Shown: piece after piece, positions 55,496 through 64,000 of the stretch | Layout: the number at the start of each line of letters is the position of its first letter | Numbering within the stretch: position 1 is the stretch's first letter | Assembly: GCF_000559085.1 (NCBI RefSeq) | Contig: NZ_JALN02000001.1 | Span: 2,046,001 to 2,110,000 of the forward strand | Length of the DNA: 64,000 nucleotides | Reading direction: 5' to 3' | Origin: Mycolicibacterium aromaticivorans JS19b1 = JCM 16368 | GTDB taxonomy: Bacteria; Actinomycetota; Actinomycetes; Mycobacteriales; Mycobacteriaceae | Translations under genes and position numbers: made by a program | The notes under the pieces: generated by a model | The model's input: only the letters and a program-made list of their open reading frames with translations | Told to the model about the DNA's origin: nothing | Database searches by the model: none

Positions 55496-57049
55496 ATGAC
55501 GAGCGCCCCGCGCACCACACCCGCGGTGCTTGACCGGATGGCACTCGATTTCGCCGACCACGACGCACTGATCACCGACGACCGCACGTTCACTTTCGCC
55601 GAGCTGCGCGACGAGGTCCGCCGAGCGGCCGCCGCGATAATCGGGCTGGGCGTGCAACCCGGCGACAAGATCGCCATCTGGTCACCGAACACCTGGCACT
55701 GGGTGATCGCCTGTTTGGCCACGCAGTACGCCGGTGCGGTGATGGTGCCCCTGAATACGCGCTACACCGCTGACGAGGCATCCGACATCCTGGCCCGGAC
55801 GCACGCACCGCTGCTGTTCGGCATGGGCCGGTTCTTGGGCGCCGACCGGGTTGGCGATCTCGACCGCGCCGCACTGACGGACCTCCGGCACATCGTGCGC
55901 ATCCCGATCGACTCGGACGACACCGGCTTGGCTGGCACCTGGGACGAGTTCCTCGCCGGCCCGCGGGTGCCGCTCTCGGAGGTCGACGCCCGGGCGGCGG
56001 CAGTGAGCCCCGACGACCCGTCCGACGTGCTGTTCACCTCGGGCACCACCGGCCGCAGCAAAGGTGTGCTCTGCGCGCACCGGCAGTCACTGGCCGCGCC
56101 CGCGGCATGGGCCGAGTGCGGCCAGCTCACCAGCGCCGACCGCTACCTGTGCATCAACCCGTTCTTCCACAACTTCGGCTACAAGGCCGGCATCCTGGCC
56201 TGCCTACAGACCGGCGCGACCCTGATCCCCCAGCTCACGTTCGACCCCGAGCAGGCCATGCGGGTGATCGCCGAGAAGCGCATCACCGTGGTGCCCGGGC
56301 CGCCGACCATCTTCCAGACGCTGCTGGATCACCCGAATCGCACGCAGTACGACTTGAGCTCGCTGCGGTTCGCGGTGACCGGCGCGGCGACGGTGCCCGT
56401 CGTGTTGATCGAACGCATGCAAGCCGAACTGGACTTCGACATCGTGCTGACCGCATACGGGCTGACCGAGGCCAACGGCTTCGGCACCATGTGCCGGGCC
56501 GACGACGACGCGGTCACCGTGGCGACCACCTGCGGCCGGCCGATCGCGGATTTCGAACTGCGTATCGACTCCCCCGATGCCGAGACCGGCGCCGGCGAGG
56601 TGCTGCTGCGCGGACCCAATGTGATGCTCGGCTACCTCGACGATCCGGCGGCGACGGCGGCCGCGATCGACAGCGACGGCTGGCTGCACACCGGTGACGT
56701 CGGCACCGTCGACGAGGCCGGCAATCTGCGCATCACCGATCGGCTCAAGGACATGTACATCTGCGGCGGTTTCAACGTCTACCCCGCCGAGATCGAGCAG
56801 GTCCTGGCCCGGCTCGACGGAGTCGCCGACGCCGCCGTCATCGGAGTACCCGACGAACGCCTCGGTGAAGTCGGCCGGGCATTCATCGTGCGCCGGCCCG
56901 GCAACGATCTCGACGAGCAGGCCGTGATCGACTACACCCGCAAGCACCTGGCCAATTTCAAGACCCCGCGCTCGGTGGTATTCGTGGAGGCACTACCTCG
57001 AAACCCCGGTGGAAAAGTGGTCAAACCCACACTGCGAGAGATGGTTTGA
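55496..57049 (+). CDS. fadD3: HIP-CoA ligase FadD3
   Basis: A 517-residue AMP-forming synthetase: VLFTSGTTGRSKGVLCAHRQ, VLTAYGLTEANGFG, GWLHTGDVGTVDEAGNLRITDRLKDMYICGGFNVYPAEIE and the C-terminal LPRNPGGKVVKPTLREMV lysine. FadD3 activates HIP, the C/D-ring propionate, as the first step of the KstR2 pathway (established). GAGGAG five bases from the ATG. Its stop shares a base with fadE31. Confidence 0.94.
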   Translation: MTSAPRTTPAVLDRMALDFADHDALITDDRTFTFAELRDEVRRAAAAIIGLGVQPGDKIAIWSPNTWHWVIACLATQYAGAVMVPLNTRYTADEASDILARTHAPLLFGMGRFLGADRVGDLDRAALTDLRHIVRIPIDSDDTGLAGTWDEFLAGPRVPLSEVDARAAAVSPDDPSDVLFTSGTTGRSKGVLCAHRQSLAAPAAWAECGQLTSADRYLCINPFFHNFGYKAGILACLQTGATLIPQLTFDPEQAMRVIAEKRITVVPGPPTIFQTLLDHPNRTQYDLSSLRFAVTGAATVPVVLIERMQAELDFDIVLTAYGLTEANGFGTMCRADDDAVTVATTCGRPIADFELRIDSPDAETGAGEVLLRGPNVMLGYLDDPAATAAAIDSDGWLHTGDVGTVDEAGNLRITDRLKDMYICGGFNVYPAEIEQVLARLDGVADAAVIGVPDERLGEVGRAFIVRRPGNDLDEQAVIDYTRKHLANFKTPRSVVFVEALPRNPGGKVVKPTLREMV

Positions 57050-58203
57050 TGGACCTACAGTACGACGACGCGACCGAAGAGTTCCGCACCGAGGTGCGGA
57101 ACTTCCTGGCGGCCAACAAGGATTCGTTCCCGACCAAGTCCTACGACAATGCCGAAGGGTTCGAGCAGCACCGCCGCTGGGACCGCATCCTGTTCGACGC
57201 CGGCCTGTCGGTGGTGACCTGGCCGGAGAAGTACGGCGGCCGCGACGCCACGCTGCTGCAATGGGTGGCCTACGAGGAGGAGTACTTCCGGGCCGGCGCG
57301 CCGGGACGCGCCAGCGCCAATGGTACCTCGATGCTGGGACCGACCCTGTTCGCGCACGGCACCGAAGAACAACTGGACCGCATCCTGCCGAAAATGGCCA
57401 GCGGCGAAGAGATCTGGGCGCAGGCCTGGTCGGAGCCGGAGTCCGGAAGCGACCTGGCGTCGCTGCGGTCCACGGCCACCCAGACCGACGGCGGCTGGCT
57501 GCTCAATGGCCAGAAGATCTGGAGCAGCCGAGCGCCGTTCGGTGACCGCGCCTTCGGCCTGTTCCGGTCCGATCCGAGCGCCGAGCGCCATCGCGGGCTG
57601 ACCTACTTCATGTTCGACCTGAGGGCCGAGGGTGTGACGGTGCGCCCGATCGCGCAGCTCGGCGGCGACACCGGCTTCGGAGAAGTGTTCCTGGACAACG
57701 TCTTCGTCCCCGACGCCGACGTCATCGGCGCCGTGCACGACGGTTGGCGTGCCGCGATGAGCACGTCGAGCAACGAACGCGGTATGTCACTGCGCAGCCC
57801 GGCGCGGTTCCTCGCACCTGCTGAGCGTCTGGTGTCGGAGTGGCAGGACCGTGGCGGTGACCCCGCGTTCGCCGACCGAGTAGCCGATGCCTGGATCAAG
57901 GCGCAGGCCTACCGGTTGCACACATTCGGCACCGTGACCCGGGTCGCCGCAGGCGGCGAACTGGGCGCCGAGTCGTCGGTGACCAAGGTGTTCTGGTCGG
58001 ATCTCGACGTCGCACTGCACCAGACGGCGTTGGAACTGCGCGGCGCCGACGCCGAGCTGACCGACTCCTGGACCGAAGGCCTGCTGTTCGCATTGGGCGG
58101 CCCGATCTACGCCGGCACCAACGAAATTCAGCGCAACATCATCGCCGAGCGTCTGCTCGGGCTGCCCCGGGAAAGCTCAGCGAGCGCAGGAGCGAAGAAA
58201 TGA
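57049..58203 (+). CDS. fadE31: Acyl-CoA dehydrogenase FadE31
   Basis: A 384-residue acyl-CoA dehydrogenase: EIWAQAWSEPESGSDLASLRSTATQTDGGWLLNGQKIWSSRAPFGDRAFGLFRS and YAGTNEIQRNIIAERLLGLPRESS. It is full-length and probably carries the catalytic glutamate for heterotetramers with the shorter FadE32/FadE33 (complex formation established in M. tuberculosis). ATG at 57049 after fadD3 (TGATG). Confidence 0.92.
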   Translation: MDLQYDDATEEFRTEVRNFLAANKDSFPTKSYDNAEGFEQHRRWDRILFDAGLSVVTWPEKYGGRDATLLQWVAYEEEYFRAGAPGRASANGTSMLGPTLFAHGTEEQLDRILPKMASGEEIWAQAWSEPESGSDLASLRSTATQTDGGWLLNGQKIWSSRAPFGDRAFGLFRSDPSAERHRGLTYFMFDLRAEGVTVRPIAQLGGDTGFGEVFLDNVFVPDADVIGAVHDGWRAAMSTSSNERGMSLRSPARFLAPAERLVSEWQDRGGDPAFADRVADAWIKAQAYRLHTFGTVTRVAAGGELGAESSVTKVFWSDLDVALHQTALELRGADAELTDSWTEGLLFALGGPIYAGTNEIQRNIIAERLLGLPRESSASAGAKK

Positions 58204-59165
58204 AATTCGCACTCGACGAACAGCAGCGGGACTTCGCCGCCAGTATCGACGCCGCACTCGGCGCCGCCGATGTCCCCGGCGCGGTCCGGGCGTGGGCACA
58301 GGGCGACACCGCACCCGCACGCAAGGTGTGGTCGGCGCTGACCGACCTCGGTGTGACTGCGTTGGCCGTCGCCGAGAAGTACGACGGCATCGAAGCGCAT
58401 CCCGTCGACCTGGTGGTCGCATTGGAGCGCCTCGGCCGCTGGAACGTTCCCGGCCCGGTCACGGAATCTATTGCGGTGGCGCCGGTTCTGCTGGCCGGCC
58501 AGGAGGATTGGGCCGACCGATCGGCCGCTCTGGCGGCCGGGGAACTGATCGCCACAGTGGCATTGCCGCCGTCGGTGCCGCGCGCGGTCAACGCCGACTT
58601 CGCCGGACTGACCTTGCTGGCGCAGGACGGTCGGGTCGGTGATGCCACCGTCGGGGACGGACACTCCTCCGTCGACCCCAGCCGCACCCTCTTCGACGTC
58701 ACCGCCGCAGACACCCGCGACGCCGACGTGGCACTGGCATTCGAGTACGGCGCGTTGGCGACCGCCGCGCAACTGGTCGGCGCCGCGCAGGCGATGCTGG
58801 ACATGTCGGTCGAATATGCCAAGCAGCGCAGTCAATTCGGCCGGATCATCGGCAGCTACCAGGCGATCAAACACAAGCTCGCCGACGTGCACATCGCGGT
58901 GGAACTGGCCCGGCCCTTGATCTACGGCGCGGCGCTGTCGCTGGCCGACGGATCCCCCGACACCGCACGCGATGTCAGCGCAGCCAAAGCGGCCGCCTCG
59001 GACGCCGCTCTGCTGGCGGCACGATCCTCGCTACAGACCCACGGCGCCATCGGCTTCACCTCCGAACACGATCTGTCCCTGTGGCTGCTGCGGGTACAGG
59101 CGCTGCACTCGGCGTGGGGCGATCCGACCAGCCACCGCCGTCGAGTGCTGGAGGCGCTGACATGA
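58200..59165 (+). CDS. fadE32: Acyl-CoA dehydrogenase FadE32
   Basis: A 321-residue shortened acyl-CoA dehydrogenase: FALDEQQRDFAASIDAAL, YAKQRSQFGRIIGSYQAIKHKLADVHIAVELARPLIYGAA and THGAIGFTSEHDLSLWLLRVQAL. The N-terminal helical domain is reduced, as in partner subunits. Acts with FadE31 on a ring-C/D-derived CoA. ATGA overlaps on both sides. Confidence 0.9.
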   Translation: MKFALDEQQRDFAASIDAALGAADVPGAVRAWAQGDTAPARKVWSALTDLGVTALAVAEKYDGIEAHPVDLVVALERLGRWNVPGPVTESIAVAPVLLAGQEDWADRSAALAAGELIATVALPPSVPRAVNADFAGLTLLAQDGRVGDATVGDGHSSVDPSRTLFDVTAADTRDADVALAFEYGALATAAQLVGAAQAMLDMSVEYAKQRSQFGRIIGSYQAIKHKLADVHIAVELARPLIYGAALSLADGSPDTARDVSAAKAAASDAALLAARSSLQTHGAIGFTSEHDLSLWLLRVQALHSAWGDPTSHRRRVLEALT

Positions 59166-60109
59166 CATCCACCGAAGAACGGCAGATGCTGCGCGAGACC
59201 GTCGCAGCGCTGATCGACAAGCACGCCTCGCCCGCCGCGGTGCGCGACGCCATGGAATCCGATCACGGCTACGACGCGTCGCTGTGGTCCAAGCTGTGCG
59301 AACAGGTTGGCGTCGCCGCTCTGGTAGTGCCCGAGGAACTCGGCGGTGCCGGCGGCGAATTGGCGGATGCCGCAGCAGTTCTCGAGGAATTGGGTCGTGG
59401 TCTGGTCCCGACGCCACTGTTGGGCACGACGCTGGCCGAGCTGGCCCTGCTCGCCGCGGACCAACCCGACACCGACGCCCTCGAGCAGCTCGCTGCGGGT
59501 GAGTCCGTCGGCGCCGTGGTGTTCGATCCCGGCTACGTGGTGAACGGTGACATCGCCGATGTGGTGGTCGGCGTCGACGGCGGTGCGCTGACCCGGTGGA
59601 GTGATGTCAGCGCCGAAGCGGTGCAGACCATGGACCCGACCCGCCGGTTGGCGCGGCTGTCCGCGGGATCCGCCGATGCGATCGGCAGCGATCCCGGCCT
59701 GGCCGAAATCGCGGCCACCCTGCTGGCGGCCGAGCAGATCGGCGCGGCCACCCGCTGCCTGGAGCTCACCGTCGACTACACCAAGGAACGCGTGCAGTTC
59801 GGCCGCCCCATCGGCAGCTTCCAGGCGCTCAAACACCGGATGGCCGATCTGTACGTCGCAGTCCAGTCAGCCCGCGCTGTCGTCGACGCTGCCATTGCCG
59901 CACCGTCGCCGACATCGGCAGCGCTGGCCCGCTTGGCCGCCACCGAGGCGTTCATCAAGGTCGCCGGCGAAGCGATCCAACTGCACGGCGGAATCGCGAT
60001 CACCTGGGAACACGACATCCAGCTGTACTTCAAGCGCGCGCACGGCAGCGCTCAGCTGCTCGGTTCGGTGTCGGACCAACTTCGCCAGCTCGAATCACAG
60101 GTGTTCTAG
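59162..60109 (+). CDS. fadE33: Acyl-CoA dehydrogenase FadE33
   Basis: A 315-residue shortened acyl-CoA dehydrogenase: MLRETVAALIDKHASPAAVRDAM, YTKERVQFGRPIGSFQALKHRMADLYVAVQSARAVVDAA and QLHGGIAITWEHDIQLYFKRAHGSAQLLG. Start 59162 overlaps the fadE32 stop (ATGA); the longer frame from 59081 is inside fadE32. Last gene of fadD3-fadE31-fadE32-fadE33. Confidence 0.9.
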   Translation: MTSTEERQMLRETVAALIDKHASPAAVRDAMESDHGYDASLWSKLCEQVGVAALVVPEELGGAGGELADAAAVLEELGRGLVPTPLLGTTLAELALLAADQPDTDALEQLAAGESVGAVVFDPGYVVNGDIADVVVGVDGGALTRWSDVSAEAVQTMDPTRRLARLSAGSADAIGSDPGLAEIAATLLAAEQIGAATRCLELTVDYTKERVQFGRPIGSFQALKHRMADLYVAVQSARAVVDAAIAAPSPTSAALARLAATEAFIKVAGEAIQLHGGIAITWEHDIQLYFKRAHGSAQLLGSVSDQLRQLESQVF

Positions 60110-60112
60110 CCT
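60107..60112 (+). promoter_or_regulatory. Possible -10 of leaderless aspB transcript
   Basis: TAGCCT overlaps the fadE33 stop and is seven bases from the aspB GTG. aspB may thus have its own promoter and be only loosely tied to the KstR2 operon. Confidence 0.35.
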
Positions 60113-60119
60113 GGCTCAG

Positions 60120-61280
60120 GTGAACAACCGCGTTGCGCTGCGAGCCGGAATCCCACCGTTCTATGTGATGGACGTGTGGCTGGCCGCCGCGGAGCGCCAG
60201 CGCACCCACGGTGATCTGGTGAACCTGTCCGCGGGCCAACCCAGCGTCGGCGCTCCGGAACCGGTGCGCGCGGCCGCGGCGGCGGCTCTGGAGGCCAACC
60301 AGCTGGGCTACACCGTCGCACTGGGCATCCCGGAGCTACGGCAGGCGATCGCCGCGTCCTACGCCGACCGGTACGGCGTGGACGTCAGCGCCGACGACGT
60401 GGTGGTCACCACCGGATCCTCCGGCGGGTTCCTGCTGGCATTCCTGGCATGTTTCGACACCGGCGACCGCGTGGCCATCGCCAGCCCGGGCTACCCCTGC
60501 TACCGCAACATCCTGTCCGCTCTGGGGTGCGAGGTGGTGGAGATCCCGTGCGGGCCCCAGACGCGGTTCCAGCCGACGGTGCAGATGCTGGCCGAGCTGG
60601 ATCCGCCGGTGCAAGGTGTGATCGTCGCAAGCCCGGCCAACCCGACCGGCACGGTGATCCCGCCGGAGGAGCTCGCGGCGATCGCCACCTGGTGCGACCA
60701 GACCGGGGCTCGGCTGATCAGCGATGAGGTGTACCACGGGCTGCTCTACCCCGGTGCACCGGAGACGTCGTGCGCCTGGCAGACGTCGCGCAATGCGGTT
60801 GTGGCGAACAGCTTTTCAAAGTACTTCGCGATGACGGGCTGGCGGCTGGGCTGGCTGCTGGTACCGCAGGAGCTGCGCCGCGCGGTGGATTGCCTCACCG
60901 GGAACTTCACGATCTGCCCGCCGGTGCTCCCGCAGTACGCCGCGGTGGCCGCGTTCACGCCGGAGGCCGTCGCCGAAGCGGAAGGCCATCTGCACCACTA
61001 CGCCGCCAACCGGGAGCGGCTGCTGACGGGTTTGCGTGACATCGGCCTGACCCGGCTGGCCCCCACCGACGGTGCCTTCTACGTCTACGCCGACGTCTCG
61101 GACTACACGTCGGACTCATTGGGGTTCTGCGAAAAGCTCTTGTCTGACACCGGATTGGCGATCGCCCCGGGGGTCGACTTCGACACTGTGCGAGGCGGGT
61201 CGTTCGTACGGTTGTCGTTCGCCGGGCCGTCGAGCAACATCGAGGAGGCGCTGCGCCGGTTGGGACCGTGGCTTCGTTGA
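60120..61280 (+). CDS. aspB: PLP-dependent aspartate-type aminotransferase AspB
   Basis: A 386-residue class I aminotransferase: LSAGQPSVGAPEPVRAAAAAAL, VASPANPTGTVIPPEELA, RLISDEVYHGLLYPG and the PLP lysine in VVANSFSKYFAMTGWRLGWLLVP. It matches the Rv3565 product that follows fadE33. GTG at 60120. Its link to steroid breakdown is positional only. Confidence 0.88.
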   Translation: MNNRVALRAGIPPFYVMDVWLAAAERQRTHGDLVNLSAGQPSVGAPEPVRAAAAAALEANQLGYTVALGIPELRQAIAASYADRYGVDVSADDVVVTTGSSGGFLLAFLACFDTGDRVAIASPGYPCYRNILSALGCEVVEIPCGPQTRFQPTVQMLAELDPPVQGVIVASPANPTGTVIPPEELAAIATWCDQTGARLISDEVYHGLLYPGAPETSCAWQTSRNAVVANSFSKYFAMTGWRLGWLLVPQELRRAVDCLTGNFTICPPVLPQYAAVAAFTPEAVAEAEGHLHHYAANRERLLTGLRDIGLTRLAPTDGAFYVYADVSDYTSDSLGFCEKLLSDTGLAIAPGVDFDTVRGGSFVRLSFAGPSSNIEEALRRLGPWLR

Positions 61281-61298
61281 CTTGTCGGTGGGGCGGAG

Positions 61299-61304
61299 TA
61301 CCGT
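61299..61304 (+). promoter_or_regulatory. -10 box of leaderless DUF222/HNH transcript
   Basis: TACCGT is seven bases before the ATG at 61312; no ribosome-binding site is seen. Confidence 0.4.
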
Positions 61305-61311
61305 CGACAAC

Positions 61312-62595
61312 ATGTTCGAAAGTTTGTTCGATTTCGATTCGGACGTCGACGAGGCGACGCTGCGTGGGATCGTTGAACAGCTCGAACAGCTGAAGGCCGC
61401 TGCGGCTGCCGCACAGGCCCGCGCGACGGAGGCGTGGGCGACCAAGCGGCATCTGGCGGAAGCGGAAGCGGGTGTTCCAAAGCCGAAGCGCGGCCGTGGA
61501 CTGGCCAACGAGGTGGCCCTTGCTCGCCGCGTCGCCCCGATGCGGGGTGGCCAACATCTCGGGTTGGCGACCGCCCTCGTACGCGAGATGCCGCACACCC
61601 TTGCCGCGCTGGAAAGTGGTGCACTCAGCGAGTGGCGCGCGACGATGATCGTACGAGAGTCAGCGTGTCTTTCGATCGAGCATCGCCGTCAACTGGACGC
61701 CGAACTATGCAGCGATACTTCGGCGCTCGAAGGCTGGGGTGACAAGCGGGTTGCAGCTGAGGCAAAGAAGATCGCCGTGCGACTGGACGCGCAAGCCGTT
61801 GTCGAACGCACCGCCAAGGCGGCAGCCGACCGGTGTGTGTGGATCCGTCCTGCGCCGGACACCATGGCCTACGTGACGGTATTGTTGCCCGTCGCGCAGG
61901 GAGTCGCCGTGTACACCTCGGTCAAACGACAGGCGGACACTACCTTCGACGGACGTTCCCGCGGTCAGGTCATGGCCGATACCGTGGTGGAGCGCGTCAC
62001 CGGCAGACCCGCAGAACAGCCCGTACCGGTGTCGCTCAACCTGGTCATGGCCGATACCACCTTGGCCGGTGGCGACGATGAGTCGGCGTGGTTGGACGGG
62101 TACGGTCCGGTGCCCGCCGGATTCGCATGCAAGATGGTCGGCGACGCCGCTCTCGATGAAAGCGCCAGAACCACGTTGCGACGGCTTTATCGGCATCCCG
62201 ACAGCCGACAGCTCGTTGCGATGGAATCGCGTTCGCGAATCTTCCCGAGAGGGTTGGCCGCGTTCATCGGACTGCGGGACCAAACGTGCCGAACGCCGTA
62301 CTGCGACGCCCCCATTCGCCATCGGGATCATGCGCTACCGCACCGGGAATCCGGCAGTACGAGCGCGCTCAATGGCCTCGGGGAGTGCGAGGCGTGCAAC
62401 TACGCCAAAGAAGCCCGCGGCTGGCGGGTACGTACTGCCGAGCGCGACGGCATGCATCAGGCCGACTTCACCACTCCGACCGGCGCCACGTATCGGTCCA
62501 TCGCCCCACCGTTGCCCGGGCCGCCGATCCGAAAACGGGTCAGCATCATCGAGAGTCAGCTCAGCGTCGACCTGGTGACCTTCGACGCTGCCTGA
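61312..62595 (+). CDS. DUF222/HNH endonuclease-domain protein (13E12 repeat family)
   Basis: A 427-residue protein. The first 300 residues are helix-rich DUF222 (EQLKAAAAAAQARATEAWATKRHLAEAE; HLGLATALVREMPHTLAALESGALSEWRATMIVRES). The C-terminus holds an HNH-like core: FIGLRDQTCRTPYCDAPIRHRDHALPHRESGSTSALNGLGECEACNYAKEARGW. This is the family found in many copies in mycobacteria (REP13E12-type). Activity untested for most. Not part of the sterol pathway; it interrupts the M. tuberculosis-like order after aspB. Confidence 0.85.
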   Translation: MFESLFDFDSDVDEATLRGIVEQLEQLKAAAAAAQARATEAWATKRHLAEAEAGVPKPKRGRGLANEVALARRVAPMRGGQHLGLATALVREMPHTLAALESGALSEWRATMIVRESACLSIEHRRQLDAELCSDTSALEGWGDKRVAAEAKKIAVRLDAQAVVERTAKAAADRCVWIRPAPDTMAYVTVLLPVAQGVAVYTSVKRQADTTFDGRSRGQVMADTVVERVTGRPAEQPVPVSLNLVMADTTLAGGDDESAWLDGYGPVPAGFACKMVGDAALDESARTTLRRLYRHPDSRQLVAMESRSRIFPRGLAAFIGLRDQTCRTPYCDAPIRHRDHALPHRESGSTSALNGLGECEACNYAKEARGWRVRTAERDGMHQADFTTPTGATYRSIAPPLPGPPIRKRVSIIESQLSVDLVTFDAA

Positions 62596-62602
62596 CTCCC
62601 TG

Positions 62603-63349
62603 TCACCGGGCGCTCCAGCCGCCGTCCATCGTGTAGGACGCGCCGGTCACCATCGCCGCGGCGGGCGACGCCAGCCAGCCCACCAGATCGGCGACCTCGT
62701 CGGGTTCGACCAGCCGTTTGATCGCGCTCTCGCTGAGCAGGATCGTCTCCAGCACTTCCTGCTCGTCGATTCCGTGAGTGCGCGCCTGGTCGGCAATCTG
62801 CTTGGTCACCAACGGAGTTCGCACATATCCAGGGTTGACGCAGTTGCTGGTCACCCCGCGCGGGCCGCCTTCGAGTGCGGTCACCTTGGACAGCCCCTCC
62901 AGCGCGTGTTTCGCCGTCACATAGGCGACCTTGAACTCCGAGGCCCGCAACCCGTGGATGGAGGAGATGTTGATGATCCGGCCGAACCCGCGTTCGTACA
63001 TCCCCGGCAACGTGGCGCGAACGAGCAGGAACGGCGCCTCCACCATCAGCGCGAGAAGCGTCCGGAACTTATCCGGCGGATAGTCGACGATCGGATCGAT
63101 GACCTGCATGCCCGCGTTGTTGACCAGGATGTCGAAGTCCAGGTGCAGTTCTTCCAGCGCTGTGACGTCGAGAAGGTCTACTTCCCAGGACTTTCCGCCG
63201 ATCTCGGTGGCCAGGGCGGCGGCCCCGGCACCATCGATGTCGGCGACGGTGACCTTCGCCCCGCGCGCAGCCAACTCCCGTGCGCACGCCGCACCGATGC
63301 CACTGGCCGCACCGGTGACCAGAACGGAACGCCCATCGAGTGCCGTCAT
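62603..63349 (-). CDS. 3-hydroxybutyrate-dehydrogenase-like SDR
   Basis: A 248-residue SDR: SVLVTGAASGIGAACARELAARGAKVTVADID, LVNNAGMQVIDPIVDYPPDKF and IINISSIHGLRASEFKVAYVTAKHALEGLSK. The NAGxQ(x)IDP and HGLxAS(x)FKxAYVxAKH patterns are typical of D-3-hydroxybutyrate dehydrogenases. Overlaps the upstream MFS gene by ATGA, so a transporter-dehydrogenase pair for a hydroxy acid is likely. Confidence 0.84.
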   Translation of the reverse strand: MTALDGRSVLVTGAASGIGAACARELAARGAKVTVADIDGAGAAALATEIGGKSWEVDLLDVTALEELHLDFDILVNNAGMQVIDPIVDYPPDKFRTLLALMVEAPFLLVRATLPGMYERGFGRIINISSIHGLRASEFKVAYVTAKHALEGLSKVTALEGGPRGVTSNCVNPGYVRTPLVTKQIADQARTHGIDEQEVLETILLSESAIKRLVEPDEVADLVGWLASPAAAMVTGASYTMDGGWSAR

Positions 63350-64000
63350 GCCGGCGCCGTCGCGGAGGCCGCCCTGCTGTCGCGCCGGGCGTCGGCGGTG
63401 TCGATATCGGCAAGGTCGATACCCTTGGTCTCTCGAGTGAACGCCAGCGCGACCAGGGTTATCACCGCCGCGGCGGCCAGATAGATCGCGATCGGCACCG
63501 CCGACTTGTAGGTCTCCAACAGCTTGACCGCGATGATCGGCGCCAGCGATCCCGCGAAGATCGCAGTGACCTGATAGCCAAGGGACACACCCGAATACCG
63601 CATCCGGGTGGGAAACATCTCGGCCATCAGCGCCGGCTGCGGGGCGTACATGAGCGCGTGGATGACCAGACCGAGAATGATCGAGCCCATGATCAGCAGG
63701 TAATGCCCGCTGTTCATCATCGGGAAGGCGAAGAAGCCCCACGCGCCGGCACCGAGCGCACCGATCAGATAGACCGGTTTTCGCCCGACGCGGTCCGACA
63801 ACCGGCCGGCGTACGGGATCACCACGAAATGTACTGCGTGCGCGGCCAACAGCCACCACAAGATGTCGCTCGTGTCGGCGTGCACCTGCACCTTGAGATA
63901 GGTGATCGAGAAGGTGACCACCAGGTAGTACATGATGTTCTCCGCGACCCGGAGCCCCATCGCGGTGAAAACCCCACGCGGATAACGCTTGACGACCTCG
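63346..64000 (-). CDS. MFS transporter (metabolite:H+ symporter type), 3' part
   Basis: The C-terminal 217 residues of an MHS-type transporter; the frame is open to the window edge and reads EVVKRYPRGVFTAMGLRVAENIMYYLVVTFSITYLK. Several transmembrane segments and the cytoplasmic-loop motif AGRLSDRVGRKPVY (GRLSDRxGRKP) are present. It ends with RETKGIDLADID, usual for the family. Probably imports a carboxylate used by the coupled dehydrogenase. Confidence 0.87.
   Translation of the reverse strand, partial: EVVKRYPRGVFTAMGLRVAENIMYYLVVTFSITYLKVQVHADTSDILWWLLAAHAVHFVVIPYAGRLSDRVGRKPVYLIGALGAGAWGFFAFPMMNSGHYLLIMGSIILGLVIHALMYAPQPALMAEMFPTRMRYSGVSLGYQVTAIFAGSLAPIIAVKLLETYKSAVPIAIYLAAAAVITLVALAFTRETKGIDLADIDTADARRDSRAASATAPA

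Noticed and set aside
60096..60109. A KstR-like sequence at the end of fadE33 (GTGTTCTA)
   Set aside because: Only the right half matches; the left half lacks AAC and the position is inside a coding end.

Overview
The window is high-GC actinobacterial DNA, almost certainly from a fast-growing mycobacterium (Mycolicibacterium). The evidence is dense gene packing with ATGA, GTGA and TGATG overlaps, many GTG starts, many leaderless TANNNT-N6-8-RTG promoters, and a gene order that follows the sterol catabolism locus of Mycobacterium tuberculosis from fadD17 to aspB (Rv3506 to Rv3565). The PE/PPE genes of that locus are absent and several accessory genes are present instead. No rRNA, tRNA or CRISPR array was seen.

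Layout. 1-835 is the 3' part of fadD17. 836-4222 is an accessory patch: a decayed IS3-type transposase gene, an MDR oxidoreductase, a saccharopine-dehydrogenase-like reductase, and a divergent TetR gene with three tandem operators. 4495-9693 (minus) is fadD19, a nitronate monooxygenase, a frameshifted amidohydrolase and ilvX in one run. 9762-19294 holds echA19, a cutinase, cyp142, an acetoacetate-decarboxylase-like gene, a luciferase-like monooxygenase, and the run DUF35 protein-ltp4-ltp3-LLM-SnoaL, ending with an unlisted 44-residue zinc-ribbon gene. 19380-24751 holds a gamma-carbonic-anhydrase-like gene, kshA and its partner, a sulfotransferase, an SDR and a DUF1214 protein. 24876-27937 is an IclR regulator and an RqlH-type helicase. 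27968-33456 is hsaF-hsaG-hsaE facing kstD and a MaoC hydratase. 33594-35129 is a lipoprotein and a DUF559 protein between two copies of a dispersed hairpin element. 35231-41208 is ltp2-chsH1-chsH2-fadE29-fadE28-cyp125. 41329-45512 is fadA5, an NTF2-like gene, two Ddn-like genes and two SDRs. 45581-49028 is echA20-ipdA-ipdB-ipdC. 49072-51648 is a SatD/membrane-protein pair and an NDMA-type alcohol dehydrogenase. 51722-60109 is fadA6-kstR2-ipdF-fadE30 facing fadD3-fadE31-fadE32-fadE33. aspB, a DUF222/HNH protein, an SDR and a partial MFS transporter close the window.

How it works together. CYP125 and CYP142 oxidise the sterol side chain. FadD19 and FadD17 activate it, and EchA19, FadA5, ChsE1/E2, ChsH1/H2 and the Ltp aldolases shorten it. 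KstD and KshA open ring B. HsaE-F-G finish the A/B-ring fragment. FadD3, FadE30, IpdF, EchA20, IpdA-B-C, FadE31-33 and FadA6 degrade the C/D rings. Sites matching the KstR motif (TNNAACNNGTTNNA) lie before fadD19, the Rv3520c/Rv3521-type pair, kshA, the DUF1214 gene, kstD and fadA5. Two sites matching the KstR2 motif lie at the echA20 and fadD3/fadE30 divergent promoters.

The most unusual element is the SatD promoter at 49026-49098. It has three 17-bp palindromes (TGAAG-N7-CTTCA type) exactly 28 bp apart, one of them enclosing a TATAAT -10 box.
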